Positions 38,201 through 52,100 of a stretch of 64,000 bases of DNA are shown here, piece after piece (positions within the stretch are counted from its first letter, which is position 1; every line of letters begins with the position of its first letter). The notes under the pieces are model-generated. The model was not told the origin of the DNA. It saw nothing but the letters and a program-made list of their open reading frames with translations, and did no database searches. The position numbers were made by a program, and so were the translations under genes. Where the stretch lies: positions 186,001 to 250,000 of the forward strand of contig WHUZ01000031.1 in the NCBI GenBank assembly GCA_015179045.1, read 5' to 3'. Source of the stretch: Kalaharituber pfeilii (lineage: Eukaryota > Ascomycota > Pezizomycetes > Pezizales > Pezizaceae).

Positions 38201-40189
38201 GCTGGCAAGTCATATGGTTGGAGCAATCTGTCCACTTCCGTTGATATTCAATCTGTCAGCTAATAGTGCTCGTTAAGAAACCCTTTGGAAAAGAGTACCG
38301 TCATCGCATGTAGTAAACTACAAATAGTACTTTTCCAAGCAAAAGTAGGTGTAGATGTTCTGTTCTTCAGCTATAGCACCCGTAGACTGTCATTGAAGAT
38401 CTAAAGGATCGAGCCCGCTGCACTAGGCACGAAATTCCGACACCCAGGCATGATGAAAGATAGATGATCGGGTGTTCTGGAAATTGTGACAAAGTAATGC
38501 CTGCTCAAGCTCAGAAAGTAACAAGTAAGGAAGCAGGTCTACCGATGACTTTGAACGACGGAGGGGATGTCGCCATAGGCTCTCGTCTCGGCACCCACCT
38601 CACATTATAGTCGGCCGAGAAAGGAAAGCCAATGTGCCTCGGCTGGGGAAGGGGCAGACTGGTCTTTCCCTATACGCTGCCCAGCACCTAGTACGTGCAA
38701 GTAGGATGTTATGCGCAACACCAAGGGATGCCTCAGAGCCTCGCAGAGCCCATGCTCCACGTCTTCCTCGCAAACGACGTCAGGGTGAGTATGTATTTCA
38801 GTCTCACCCACGCGCCCTCATTCCCCCACCAGTCACATTTCCCCGACGGCACACCTACATACTCTTTCTCTGATCATCCTTTAGTTAGACCGAGCCACAG
38901 AGGTAAGACAAAATGCCAATTTTTGCTGCCTCTTTGCCAACCAAACCCACTCCGTCCGTACCCCCCTTCCCTATCTCCAAAAAAAGCCCCCCAACCAAGT
39001 ATCTTAGATCCTGTCCGCTCGAACTTGCTTCTTCCTCGCTCATCATATATCATATCATTATTTTCTTTTCCTCAAGGGCCTCTGGCCCCGGTTTGTGCCC
39101 CTGGCACTGATACCCGATTAAGAGATTTTCCAAGGGTTTCTTTTTCTAAACATGAGATATTTTACGCCTCAGATCATATGGCAAGGATTACCTTTGCGTA
39201 ACTCACGGACCTAAATCAGACCGACCCCAGGACCTGCCAACTGAACAACACATGCATGCATGTAACGTTTTTCATTGTCACTGTTCCTTTTTCTTCTCCT
39301 GCAAATGACGAAACTCGTGGAAAAAGTGATCCGCACAAGGATGCTTGCTCGCATGGCTGAGACCTTTCTGCAACGAGGAACGTTTACCCATTAAGCTTCA
39401 CCCAAAATAGCCTTGTCGAATACCCTGGTTTGAGGTATCCTGCTCATTCGTATATTCAACGGTAATGCTGTAAAGCAGGGACACAAGCATACAAGTTGAA
39501 ATAGGAAACAAAATGAATTCAAAATGGGTTTCTTTTGGTAATGCATGGGTCACAATCCCAACTCATAGTCGGTGAGACCAACAAAGCTGGGGAATCAAAG
39601 ATCGACGAACTACAAAATTTTGTCAATCATTTTCGTCACCTTATCCAGTACCTCACAGCCATATCCGGTAATGGACAATATCAACATATAATGCCCGAGG
39701 GAAAAAAAAACTCCATAACCCCGCCTTTCCTTCCATAGATCAAAACTACGATGGAGCAATGCTCCGCTGTCGTTCCAAATAAACACAGACTCCAATACAA
39801 CAATCAATAGAAACAAGACAGATCTCGCTGTAAGTTACCGTCCAAAGTCGTAACAGCATCAAAGCACATCAAAGATAACGAGAAATTTGCACATGGAAGA
39901 GTAATTTTTTTTAAAAAAAAGGAAAAGGAAAAGAAAAGAAAAGAGCAAAAGATCAAAGAAATAAAAACATTCATAAATAATTAACAGGAGCCGGCCACCC
40001 AATATTTATAGGAAATCCCTCTAGACGGAAGACAAAGGAGTGGAAAATATTTGCAGTTGGCATATGCACCTGGAGAATTGATAAATAAGAATAAGATATA
40101 TTGGTTGGAAATTTCACTTTTGTAACCCAAGCAAATTGGAATGAGAGAGGGCTATTTCACTGAAACAACTCACTAATCATCAGAAACGT
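35262..40189. other. Intergenic gap
   Basis: Nearly 5 kb. The first 300 bp are the probable promoter of the leftward membrane-protein gene. The remainder has only unsupported open frames, for example 38695-39201, which is Pro/Ser-rich from C-rich DNA. The 39900-39950 stretch is A-rich and may lie in the 3' flank of the next gene. No gene is recognised. Confidence 0.5.
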
Positions 40190-42319
40190 TCAGCCGTGAG
40201 GCATCTCCTTCGCACCAGGCATTCCCACTGACTCCTGTCTACCAGTTATGTTCACAATATCGTCATCTACGGCAGAAGCAACACCAGTCATATCAAACGG
40301 CCGTTCCTCTGGAATTGTTGGGCTTTCCAAAAACTCTTGGAAACTCACACTTTGATGGTCCATATGAGGAGCGATTCGAGAGGAATTATATTGCGCAGTT
40401 CTGTCTCCTGCTACCGAAACTGCGATTTCATGATGTGCTGATGCCCCCAAAGAATTGTGGGCTTGTTGCTGATGAATCGGAGGTAGTTGTGGCACCAGCA
40501 TCTGCATTGACTGAAAGGAAGTACTGGTTACCGGTGTTGGAGGATTGCTGCCGCCAATTGAGTGTGCATTATGGGCCGCGCGATGTGCGGATGCCTGCTG
40601 TTGCTGGGTCGTTTGGCTGTAAGGCGAGTAGACCGGCATCGACCAAGCAGGATATTGAGGATGCGAAATGTGAGATTGAGATATTGAATTAGCCCGTCTA
40701 AGAGTCGGAGCAGCAGCTGTATGCTGTCCATATGACGAAAGAGACCGGTAATAATAACTTTGAACAGCAGATTGTGAGCTGTCCATATATCCGTCCTCAC
40801 TTGCTGGTGTGGAAGCGATGAAAGGCGAGTAATTCATTGGTGTATGCATTGACTGGGCCCTCGTGGCTGTTGGGAATGACATCGCGGAAGCTCGAGATGG
40901 AGGTGCTTCAGTAGGGCTTTGCCGTGGCGTAGGGCGAGACTGTATATCCATGTTATTTGTCCTGTCCGTATCAGATGCTGCTGGAGCAGTCATCAATCCA
41001 GTTCCGAGCGGGTTCGCGCTTGGTGCAGTCGCAGTTGTGGGCGAAACTTCTACAGACTCACTTGGTGGTGGAAGGGGTTTAGGGGAAGGCGGTTTCGGAT
41101 TTGATACGATTTTCTCCGCCGAAGCGGCCACAAAACAACATGCACTGGGTGCTGTTGGAGTTAGTTGGTCAAGCTTCCTGCTAGAGAGATGTGTCACTTA
41201 CGTAGGGTTCCCTCAACCCAACGCTCTTCCATCTTCGCTACTCGATATATCTCCTCAAGGAGCCCAATTCGACATTCTTCGATATGAGCAGCCACCTCCG
41301 CAGTTGCCGCCTCCAATTTTGTAACGGGGACCCGACGGCATCTTAGCATTGTCATCAGTAAAAGCAATCTCTCTAGCATCTCTAATCAGTTATGGACCAC
41401 AGTCTTGCAGTAATATCAGCGTACCAGGCTTCATCAAATGGTCAGGCTCTTTGTGCCGCGCCCCTTCTGGCCACCAGGAAGGCTTGCTTTCCTCCCCCCG
41501 GTTATACGGAAAATTTGATTGTTTTTTCGGTTCGATGACTTTTATCCAAGCCTTTGCGACTACCTTGCAGGTCAATTGTTGCATCTGCCGAAACCTAGTC
41601 TCAAAAAATGTCGTAACAGCAGCTGAATCAGATATCAATAATGGTCGATAGGTGATGCCCCCATTTGTCACAGAACTGGATTCCCCAGAAGCAGGATCTG
41701 GCTTCGGAATAGAAATTGACTTGACACTGGAGCGGCGTCTTTTCACCACTGCCTGTGCCTGCGGTTTGGTCGTTGGCAGAGACCTCTTCCGCTCACGTGG
41801 AATTCTGGGGCCGAAAAGCGAGGGTGGTGGAGGGGGAAGAGAATTTGGCTCCTTTGGTAAAATTGACGACCTGTCATGATCTTCACCATCTAGTCCACCA
41901 TTTATGCCTTCCTCTTCGTCATGCTCAGCGTCCTCCTCAAAATCTTCATCCTCTAGTCCGGCCTCCCTGTCGTCTGGTTTCTCGTCCGATTGTGTCCCAT
42001 TTTGCTCTGCCTCACTTCGCTTCCGCTCTCTCATCAAGTTTATTGCGGCAACAGTGATATCGGATGCTTCTTTTTTGATATGCTCTGGGAACCAGGCATC
42101 CCGGCGATCTTGAAATACTTCACTTGTTTCAACTGTCGTTCTTCCTTTCGAGTCCACCATCAAAATTGCCCATTGGGTAGTACCACCACTTATTTGTTTG
42201 AGCCTTTTGATCATCTGTCAAATATTAGCTGTCATCCAATTCATATCAATATGGGTCCAACTCACGGCCCTCGTTCTGGAAGGCTTGGTATGTGCCGGCG
42301 ACGGGAAAGGGCGTTCCAT
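40190..42319 (-). CDS. YDR124W-like (DUF2841) helical-bundle protein
   Basis: Four exons, 42319-42266, 42214-41425, 41381-41202 and 41151-40190, in phase; 661 residues. The middle intron is only 43 nt. The N-terminal part contains TQWAILMVDSKGRTTVETS, then a very acidic stretch and a basic RKRSLPTTKP...VKRRRSS region that could be a nuclear signal. The family domain spans roughly residues 215-340: FFETRFRQMQQLTCKVVAKA, WIKVIEPKKQSNFPYN, WWPEGARHKEPDHLMKPE, LLLLMTMLR and GLLEEIYRVAKMEERW. The C-terminal half is Ser/Pro/Gln/His-rich and disordered. The domain matches the YDR124W-like helical-bundle family (PF11001), whose biochemical role is unclear. The basic and acidic tracts suggest a nuclear protein, by inference. 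Confidence 0.87.
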
Positions 42320-45300
42320 TATTATTATTATTTTTGTTTACACTAGAATCCGTGGCTGGAGCTTCTCGACAAACACAATGTACCTGACGATCTATGAAGC
42401 TCGAGCTCAAACCTTAAAACTCTCCACAAGTTCAATTGCTCCACGGTACTAAGAGCACAAGGGTGGGGAATGAGAAGTGATGTGTTCAAATGTGAGCGGC
42501 GCTATAACAAGCGCGGTTATGGCTTAAGCGGCGTCAGAGCCGTCACAATGAGCTTGTTTGATCTGGCGTGGAGGGGTCTGCAGCAGCACAATTGCAGCGA
42601 TTGGCTTGTCGAACTGCTACTGGTCTGACCGTATATGCTGGGCGGCTTAGGTACTCATACTCAACAGGAAGCGAGAAAAAACGTCAAGGGGGAGGGGGAG
42701 GGGAGAGCTGAATATGAATGTGACGGAAAATGTGATAGCGAAAAGTTGATGATGCTCTCAGGATATATAGTTGAGAGGATGGACTCAAGGGTGGTGGGCG
42801 AGGAGAGCAGGGGGGATGTGGGAGAAATTGCAACGATGACAAGGTACAGAGACAGGGACTCGCAGACAATGGGGCCTGGGAAGCACTCGCGAAGGCAATG
42901 CAATGATAGAAGAGGGCTCGAGCGTATCGTCTTGACTTTCGCCAGTCAGTAAAACATCGCGGGCAAGCAGTACCCCTCCCTCACTACACACACCAGAGCA
43001 GTGGCAGCACGCCGCACTTATCATCCACCCATCCGTCTTTTCTAAATCATGCTGGCAGGCAGCCCTCCCCAGACACCCATGGGCCGCAGGCATTGTGCCC
43101 TAGGCCTCCGCGGGGCGGGCAGACGCCTACCTGAAAAAAGCGCACCCTCACACTTCCGACCACTTCCTTCGCAATGCAAGCACTCCACGAGGAGACTCCG
43201 GATTGTTATGGGAACCATCCACATGCCAAATATTAACGAGAATACCCATACCCAAAGGAAGTCTGGGTCAGTGGGCATGCAAACGAGAGGGCGTAAGCAA
43301 CCCAATGCCCAATCAAGCCTCATGGATGGGAAAGCCAATCATGGGAATATCCATGGAAATTAGCTCGAGCAGGCACAGCGGTGGTGTATCACAAGACCAG
43401 CATGGATCATTGGGGCGTTGAGGTCTTGCCCAGCATCAACGCGTCCTGCAGAATGGACTTAGAGTCGCGCGTCTCACATGTCTCGCTGACTGAATTGGCC
43501 AAAAAGAATGATTTGTTTGGCCGCCCACCAATCACCTTGCCTCGAAGCCGCACCTTTGGTGTGGGCCTTGACTTGGGGCATGCAACCATCCTCGCGAATC
43601 ATTTTCAGCTTCCCCGGATGATTAATTGTAGCGCAGTTCTGTGATGCGAAATTTATCAAACTCGGCTACGTATTGCCGGGGATTGCACCATGAACGAGCA
43701 CTGAACGAGTACTCGTTGACGTTGAAGATATCAAGGAGTGCATTCGCTGATTGAGTGTTCACAAAGGCCCACTCTGCAGGCACCTCGTTGTCCCTATCTC
43801 ACGGCCGGCAGATGATTGATGAAAGGGCAGATCACAGAAAAAGGTTTCGAGAAGCGCAGGAGCGGGAAGGGACCTCCCGCCCGCTTTGCTGTGATCCAAC
43901 GACAGTACTGCAGCCAGTGTCCTCCACCACAAGCCCCCCTGCCTGCAGCCTACCAAGGCATTGGTGGAGTACTACCCGCACTTTCTTTACCATTTTCTTT
44001 GCCATTTTCTTCGCTATTTCTTAGTAGGTGAGATTGGATGGACCGGTACCGCTATACCTCAGTTTACCAGGGTGGATAGGCTGGTACTTTGTTACGTTAA
44101 TGTCAAACAGACTTTCAGCTGGGATGAGGATTGTCCCCAATATCACATCCATGCATGCATGCCTTGCCGTACCATCCATGCATAAGCTGCATAGCAATTT
44201 ACTATTGTGCTTTACGTCAAAGCGTGTGGTGTATCCTCGAGACTAACGTTGTTTGGAGACTAATGGTGGCCGTGCGATTTGTGGTGGCAGTTTGCTCTAC
44301 ACCTCGCTTCGATTCCAGTATCTGTTTGTTTGGGGGTATTGGATTTATGAGCCTTCCAGGATATTCAACAATACAGTTTCGTAATCCGATTAAGGTAGTT
44401 TCTCCTTAGGAGCGAAATTCACAAATAGGAATCAATCTACGCAAAATGTGGCGAGGAGAAAATCCGACAGTAGGAAAAACATACGTTCTCAATCAGAATA
44501 CAAATGACAGCATGTAGCTGAGAACGGCACACATCTATTTTGGAGATATTTAATTGTTGGACGTCAGGTTCGCACCTGCATCCATCGCCTGTGCAAAATC
44601 AACGGAGCCTGATTCACGATAGACGGGCGCAAGGCTTTCAGAAGCCTCTACTTTGTTACCATCGTACTTCTCAGTTCTGAACTTATCACTAGCAGAGAAC
44701 AAACGGAATGGAGCCTTGGAACAGACGGACCAGCCGACTGGTCAGAGCCGACAGGGGGCATGCTTAGGTAGCGAGGTTTACCGGTCGTATCTGATCGGCA
44801 AACCACCAACTTCAAAATCTGCCCAAGTTTCCGTGAGTGAGACAACTAAGAAAATCATCTTTATGAGAAGCTCTTCCTGTGCTAGTGATAGGACGACGAA
44901 TAACTTTTGGGGAAGGGCATACAGGAGCTGCCTATAGGTGAGTTGCAAACTCTTTATTTATTTATTTTTTTACTTTTTTTCCAGATTTTGATTCATTATT
45001 TTTGCTACTCTCGATATCTGCGTTTCTTGCATTCGTATTCCTTTGATTTCTTTTTTTTTCTTGCTAGCGATAAGGGGTGGTTGGGAGTGCGGCTTGAGCA
45101 GGGCGCGGCTGGGATTTTCCATTGGAATATTCGGGACGAGGCGGGGGAGGGGTGAATGAGGGCGAGTTGGCATGGATGAATTAATCGTATAGCGGAGATG
45201 AAGATCTTAATGTTTTAGATGACCCTCTGTTACTTTTTTCTTTACTTTCTTTTCTTTCAAATGAAAAATCTTTTTATTTAGTGGGCATGTACTCATGCTC

Positions 45301-47490
45301 TCGATTCATTTGTGAGGGAAAATGAACGTCAAGACGACAACTATAGCTATAGGGGCGGCCGTGGAATGTGTTTTTCCTTACGTACTTGCTTCTACTCACT
45401 GTTGTTCTGGCAACACGATCGATCTGGAGGAGATGCGTGGTGCAGAAAGTAACGCAAAGCGCCGGATCGCCTTCGCTCCTCCAATGCCCTCATTTGTATA
45501 CTTCTCTGGAGCCACCGAGTCTGCTGACCTTTTTTCTAACCGTTTCAAGCGGTTGATAGTTTTGCTTACCTTTTCGAGTAGTAGCCGTTGTGGTACGGGC
45601 TAGTACGGAATAGCGCTTGGCGCTTTGTGGTTGGCGGCGACAGGGTACAGCAGGAGAAGCGGCCCACACGGGCGGCGAGAAGGCAAAGCGTATTGGAGCA
45701 GGCGAAACTACGGTAACGGCGTTTCTACGATTCTTTGGGTTGGGTCGATGGATCAGGGTTCCCAAGCATGTGGAGGTGATGCAGAGGTGATGGTATCTAG
45801 GGTGATTACCCCACTATATGACGATATCGGTGGACGATGAACTATCGGATAAGAAACGCGAGGAGAGGGGAAAAAAAGAGGAGTTGTTGGGTGTGTGGGT
45901 CGATGCCCCTGGGCAGACATAGCTACGGTTTGCGCTCACCTCACTGGTTCGCATTATTCTGGACACGAATGATCCCATCCAAAGGAAACTTTGTCGCTAT
46001 CAGCAATACCGCCATGATCAGACGAAACGTCTTGAATTACTTAACGATGCCGATGCCCCACCGGGCTAGTATTATAGTTCGATATAAGTCCATTTTGCAG
46101 AGAAGATACAGGATATAGATTTAAGGTCATCTTAGTACCCCACTCGTATTGCACTATATTATTAATATATTATACGATATATAAAACCTGCATCACAGAG
46201 TCAACTCTTAGTGCGCAAGGAAGAGGAGGGGGCCCATTCTGTCCAACTCCTTATCAAATTAACTTCGTCCTTTGACGTTTACGGTCGGCGGACGAAGATC
46301 TACCCAGCGCCTACTAACATGATAACAGGTTTTGCTTTTTGCTGGTGATGGTTAAGCATGGATGTCTGAGGCAACAGCTGTTACGAGTAGAGCGTCTGAA
46401 TATAGAGCAAGGCTCCTTGGCCTGGCCTTTGGTTACTGCAGGATGTGGGGTGTACGCGGGAAAAACTAGAGTAGGCTTCAGCTAGCATTCCCTCTCAGAG
46501 CGCTTAAGCAGCAAGTTTAGTGATAATACGGTTGAGAATGCTCACTTTTACTAATGACGACGAGCTCGAAAGGGCATGCAACGCCTTCTCTATACCCTAA
46601 GGATGGACTTTTATAATAGTCAAGTCGGCAGAATGACACTGTCTTGACAAGCTCCCATGGATCATCAACAGGACCGGCGCGGGAAATTGTCAACCTGTGA
46701 GAGACCTGACACGGTGCTACTGTGTTAAGGCAAACAACCTGAAATCCGTCCTGCAAGTACAAAAACGTTCCCAAACTCCACCCTTACAATATCTGAAAGT
46801 GAGTGTAGCACGTCAAAAAAAAAAAAAATACATGCCCAAAGCCTTGGTGCATGCACTTTATGTACTGAGCACATCGTACATACTGCAGGTTCTACTTTGG
46901 TATACTGCAGGATTGTGGAAATACTACCGAATTTTGCACAAAGACTGCCTTGCCTATTTCAATTGAGTTGTAACTGTGAATTAAGGTGGACTTACATAGT
47001 TGCAACCAGAATTGGACTAGATAGGTATATGAAACTGTAAGGCTCATCGGTTAGCTTGCAGGCGACACTTCAGGATGTTTATGGCGGTACAGAAACATGA
47101 CACTGCACAGTACTCTACATATGCATCAAGCCCACTCTAGAGTGAAATGCAGTATAATACATCGTACATACCCACTAATCTAGCATACATAGTCAGGTAC
47201 ATATACGTACTCTGCACAATACACATAGATAAAAGTGCATACAGCTTCCCGTGTGTATTCTGTACCGGCACTTGATGCGCTACTAGTGCCGCCCACTGAT
47301 ACTGCGCACCCACGAAGCCCACTCGGCGAACCACGCCTTCGAGTTATGATCCATACATACCCTCCGACATTTCCCTTCTTCTCAATTGAATTCACCGTCA
47401 ACGTACATTAGCGACTGCAAGCCGGTGCGCGCCTTCTCATGCACCGTATTATATACCCTGAATCCTTCAATACTTTTCGAAGTTAAAAAG
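42320..47490. other. Intergenic gap
   Basis: More than 5 kb without a recognised gene. An Arg-rich leftward frame (45765-45490) looks like a mitochondrial presequence (SAKRYSVLARTTTATTRKG) and is followed by a GTAAGC-type donor, but I found no convincing second exon. A rightward frame at 45322-45603 overlaps it. Neither is called. Confidence 0.45.
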
Positions 47491-47581
47491 TTCGTTTTTT
47501 TTTTTCCCCCACCCCCCCAATTGCCTGCTTAAACCTGTACAAAAAAAAGTAAACTCATTACTCTTTCAATTTATTTCCGGT

Positions 47582-47613
<32 letters not shown>

Positions 47614-48228
47614 CTTCTTCTTTTTTTTTTTTTTTCTTTACCTTTCTGTGTGTTGGGAAAGATTGGGGTGTGTAGAGAGGGAACGTGCCTTCCGTGGGTC
47701 GGCCGTTGCAGTTGATAAAGCACTATTATTACATCCAATTGGATGTGGAGGGAAGCGGAGGAGGAGAAGGTGAGGTGCAGGAGGAACTATTCATCCTGAG
47801 CTTTTTTTTTTTTTTTTTTTTAAACTCTAACCCTTTCCACACGTGTTCGTTGGAGCTCTTCTGACTGTGACACAAAAATCGATATTGAACATACTTAACA
47901 CTTTCAAAAAGTGGTGTTACGATGATTTTTACCAACTACTTGTATAAGAAATACCAAAACGGTAATTCCGGAAAAAAAATAAAAAATAAAAAGTTAAAAA
48001 AATAAAAATAAATGTGAAAGGCGGCACAAGATATTGTGAAACAACTGGAAAAAAAAAAAAAAAAAAAAAAAACTCAAGTGCACCTTCCGCCATCCTAAAC
48101 CCATAACATAGCCTAATCGTCCAGCGCCCGCCGGCTGGGAACGTTCAGCTAGGCAGCTCCCGTGAAGTAATAAATATAGAGTCAGAAAATTAAAATAAAA
48201 ATAATAAAAATAATAAATAATAATAATA

Positions 48229-48277
<49 letters not shown>

Positions 48278-48300
48278 AATAAAAATAAAAATAAAAGTAC
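47490..48300. repeat. Cluster of homopolymer and trinucleotide tracts
   Basis: Within 800 bp: a T/C run near 47494-47518, a run of about 31 T (47583-47613) continuing as T-rich, a T run near 47803-47821, an A run of about 24 (48049-48072) and a long (TAA/AAT)n array (48191-48297). These generate spurious Phe/Lys/Tyr-rich open frames. Confidence 0.92.
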
Positions 48301-49149
48301 GAAGTACGATCTCTTCCAACCAAGGGAGACAATTTAGGTGCTGCGCAGAAGAAAGAAAGCAACCATTCATAGTTTTGTGTATCACGATCCACTATATCAA
48401 GTCTACTTCGGCTTGCAGGCTTGTAACGTCCAGGCCTGGGAGCTCATTCAAGAATCCATAGCTAGAGCTAAGAAACACAATTTCAAAGAGAAAAGGAGTA
48501 TTAACAAAATATTAACAAAAAAAACAACCAAAAAACCCTTGTTTCATTTTATTTTTGTGCGATGGGACGTGATGGCATGCGTTTGCGAGACCGGGGGGGT
48601 GTCATTGATGGAAAGTGGCGCCAGGAGCAGATCACAAAGATCTATCAAAGCAGAATATCTCAATACCGCATTCTTCAATTCTAAACAAAGCTACCATGGT
48701 AAAACGAATAGCAGTGCTGTACGATGACGGTGACAAACATAAATCACCATGTAATTCAGAACCTAAAATAATTTGTGGCAATTTGTGACGATCAATACAT
48801 GATATCAGTAATTAATGATGGGCTCGCTAACAGGCATATACATAGATAATAGATAAATGAACAGAAAACAAGGCATTGACGGGCATACATGACATATGAC
48901 GATGGATGGGAACGACCAGCGCAGGTCAGATGAAAAGGAATAATGGTGATGATAATGAGATATATAAAATAATCCTCTAGACAAACATTATGAGTGTTTC
49001 AAATTTCTAGATGGGTAGGCGGAGAAAAGAGAAGGAAGATTATAGAAGATGGTGTGCCTTCTAATGGCAATCTTGGATTGCCGGTCATTGCCCGGATTGG
49101 GTGAAACGGGCTAGCCTTCCTGCATCCCTTCCTGAGCCCTTCACTACTA
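48301..49149. other. Intergenic, 3' flank of the ABC transporter gene
   Basis: AT-rich sequence between the repeat cluster and the leftward ABC transporter stop codon. Probably includes its 3' UTR. No gene seen. Confidence 0.5.
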
Positions 49150-49160
49150 CTATGACGACG

Positions 49161-49198
<38 letters not shown>

Positions 49199-52100
49199 GC
49201 TGACGCTGACTCGACCAGCCCAGCCTCTTTTGCAAGGGAATAAAATAATGAGTCCTTTTTGTCTAAGAGTGCTGAAGGGGTATCAAATTCGGCTACGCGG
49301 CCAGCTTGTAACACTAGAATGCGGTCACAATCTATTATAGTATCTATATTAAAGAAGTTGGTTAACATAAGGTTGATGAGGAATATCCATATTGGAGTAG
49401 GTTTGAGGCAAAAGAAGGCAACGGCGGGGCTACGATGGAAAATGCAAATGGAGAAGCACATGAGTGTTATACTTACTGAGCCTATGAGCAATGGTAAGGA
49501 TAGTACGATCCTTGAATCGCTCACCTAAGAATGACACCGAATTAGCTTCATGTTTAAGTATCAAGCTGTTGGGAAGATTTCTTACGAATTGTTTGTTGTA
49601 TCATCGTATCAGTCTCAACATCAACAGACGCTGTTGCTTCATCAATCACTAAGATCTTGGATGGGGTCAATAATGCCCTAGCCAAGCTAATCAATGATCT
49701 CTGCCCAACTGAAAGGTTCGAGCCTCCTTCATGTATTTTGGCATCAAGTTTTCCATCCATAGATGCAATGTGCTCTTTTAGATGTGACAGTTCGAGGACG
49801 GACCATAGTTCAGTATCATCGTGATTGTGATTTGGATCCAGATTATCCCTAACTGTCCCCTCAAAAAGCGATGCATCCTGTGGAATGATTGCCAACCGTT
49901 GTCTCAAGTCCTGTAGCCCAATTGTGGATGTATTAAGATCGTCGATAGAGATGTTCCCCTCTGTCGGTTCAATGATTCTAAAGAGGGACAATGTCAATGA
50001 GCTCTTTCCTGCCCCAGTGCGGCCAACAATTCCAATCTTCTCTTGAGGCTTGATGTCCAGATTGATATCTCGAAGGACAAGGTCCAGACCAGCGCGATAG
50101 CGGGTGGAGTAATTATGGAAGCTTACTGCACCGTTCACAGGCCAGCTAGAGCTCGGTCGGTGAGCTGGAATAACCTCAGGCGCCTCACTTGGAAGAGCAG
50201 CGTACTCCAGAACTCGTTCAACAGATACGATGTTTGTCTCGACTTCTACAGATTGACGAACGATCCAGTTGAGAGATTGAGTTATCTAGATTGTAGTTAG
50301 TGACTCCTGTTTTGCAGATCTGGAATAATAGTGTTTTACCTGCAATGCATAAGCCATGGCGAGACCAACCCATCCTGCCGACAGTCCACTACCTGATGCC
50401 ACAGAAAGACAGCCAAAGGATGCAGCAGCAAGAATGATAATAGATCCTATGAACTCGAGACGGATAGCCAGCCATCTGAAAAAATAAAATATTGATCAGA
50501 ATATCACATGTTGTTAATTAGTGAGATAAAGTACAAACCTATTAGCATTGATCGAGGGAAAGTAGGCACGGAGATTGGCATCTACCCTCGACTCATTCTC
50601 ACGCTGGAATCGCTCTGTCTGCTGATAGGCCCGGATTGTAGAGATACCACCAAGGGACTCCTGGAAATGAGCATAGATTGGGCTTCGGGAAACACTGTCA
50701 AGCCGCTTCAACTCACGAGAGGTTCGCAGGTAGTATCGTTGGATATAAAGGTACAGAAGCGTGAGGGGAATGATCAATGCAATGAACGGTGGTGTTGAGA
50801 CGCTGATGATCACTAATGTGGCAAAGGATCTGGCTGTGTTGACGAATAACATGTTGAACGTTCTGGCTAAGGCCTCGTCGATTCGATATATCTATAGCTC
50901 GTTAGTAAATCTGTATGTAATCTGAAGCATCGGGAGCTTGCATACATCACTGGAAAACCTATTGAGAATTCTACCGGCAGGTGTTGTATCGAAAAACTGC
51001 ATCGGGCTTCGGAAGACTGCGATAGCCATCTTCTGATGCATCTTCCTTGCAGCCTACAGCAGAATCGGAAGCATCAGCCTCTGTGATTCGTTAAATGATG
51101 CACCAGTACAAACCTCGATTGCACATAAGATCCACAAAATCAATGTTTGAGCCATGACAAGAGCTGCAGAGCCAAAGCCAAATGCGAAGTAAATCGCAAT
51201 GTATTTGCCGGTATCACTGTTGCCATTATCCCTGGAATTGTGTTCCGACCACTCTTTGAGCCATACGCTTCCAGCTGAAAGGTTATGTTAGCTAGGACTC
51301 CCATGGTTAACATTCGCGGAACGTAGTCCATACCAACTTGGGTCCCTTGTGCGCCAATAAGAGTAATTAAATAAATAGCTACCCCCCATAAGTTTGAGGC
51401 TTTGGCATATTCTCCATACACAGACCATTTGACCTTCCCTTTCTCGGAGAATTCCTTGAGCTGAGTTGTCCGCTTGCCATTCTCTTCGTCTGCGATCTTT
51501 GTTCGACCTTTATGAAAGCTCGCTGCGCTTGCACGTCGAAGAGTCACAGTACTATACCTTCGAGATGATTTCAATGCAGAGGCCCCTCCACCTCCTAAAT
51601 CAGGGACCTCATCCTCTTCGGAAGAAATATCTCTCGATGTTGTTGTCCCCGATGCAACTATCGTCGCATCATCATTATCCCGGTCATTACTGGTATCTTT
51701 AATGAACTTGACAATATTGTAGATAGCGCCCTTGCTGGCCATCACTGATTCGTACGTTCCGGACTCCACTATCTCTCCTTTCACCAATAGATAAATGTAA
51801 TTTGCTTCCCTCAAAACAGGGATAGAGTTGGTTGCCATAATCCGAGTCTTCCCAGCCAATAATCCATTGGGACCTAGTACGTTATCTATCAAATGGCGAC
51901 CAACATGTTGGTCCACAGCGGACAAGGGGTCATCCATTATATAGATATCCGCTCTTGCGTATACTGCTCGAGCGAGGGTAAGGCGAGCTTTTTGACCACC
52001 AGATAATGAGATACCTTTTTCACCTACTTCCGTTTCATCTCCGTCAGGCAATGCATCAAAATCTTCCAACAAAGCGCATGCCCTGACAGTCCTTTGGTAA

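Noticed and set aside
38695..39201. 168-codon rightward frame
   Set aside because: Pro/Ser-rich from C-rich DNA, no domain, no splice or start context.
40315..40692. 125-codon rightward frame
   Set aside because: Antisense to the disordered C-terminal exon of the YDR124W-like gene, with no protein features of its own.
45490..45765. Arg-rich leftward frame resembling a mitochondrial presequence
   Set aside because: It has no ATG start in frame and I could find no second exon encoding a mature protein. It remains worth an RNA check.
47994..48392. Tyr/Leu/Phe-rich leftward frame of 132 codons
   Set aside because: Produced entirely by the (TAA)n, poly-A and AAAAT tracts.
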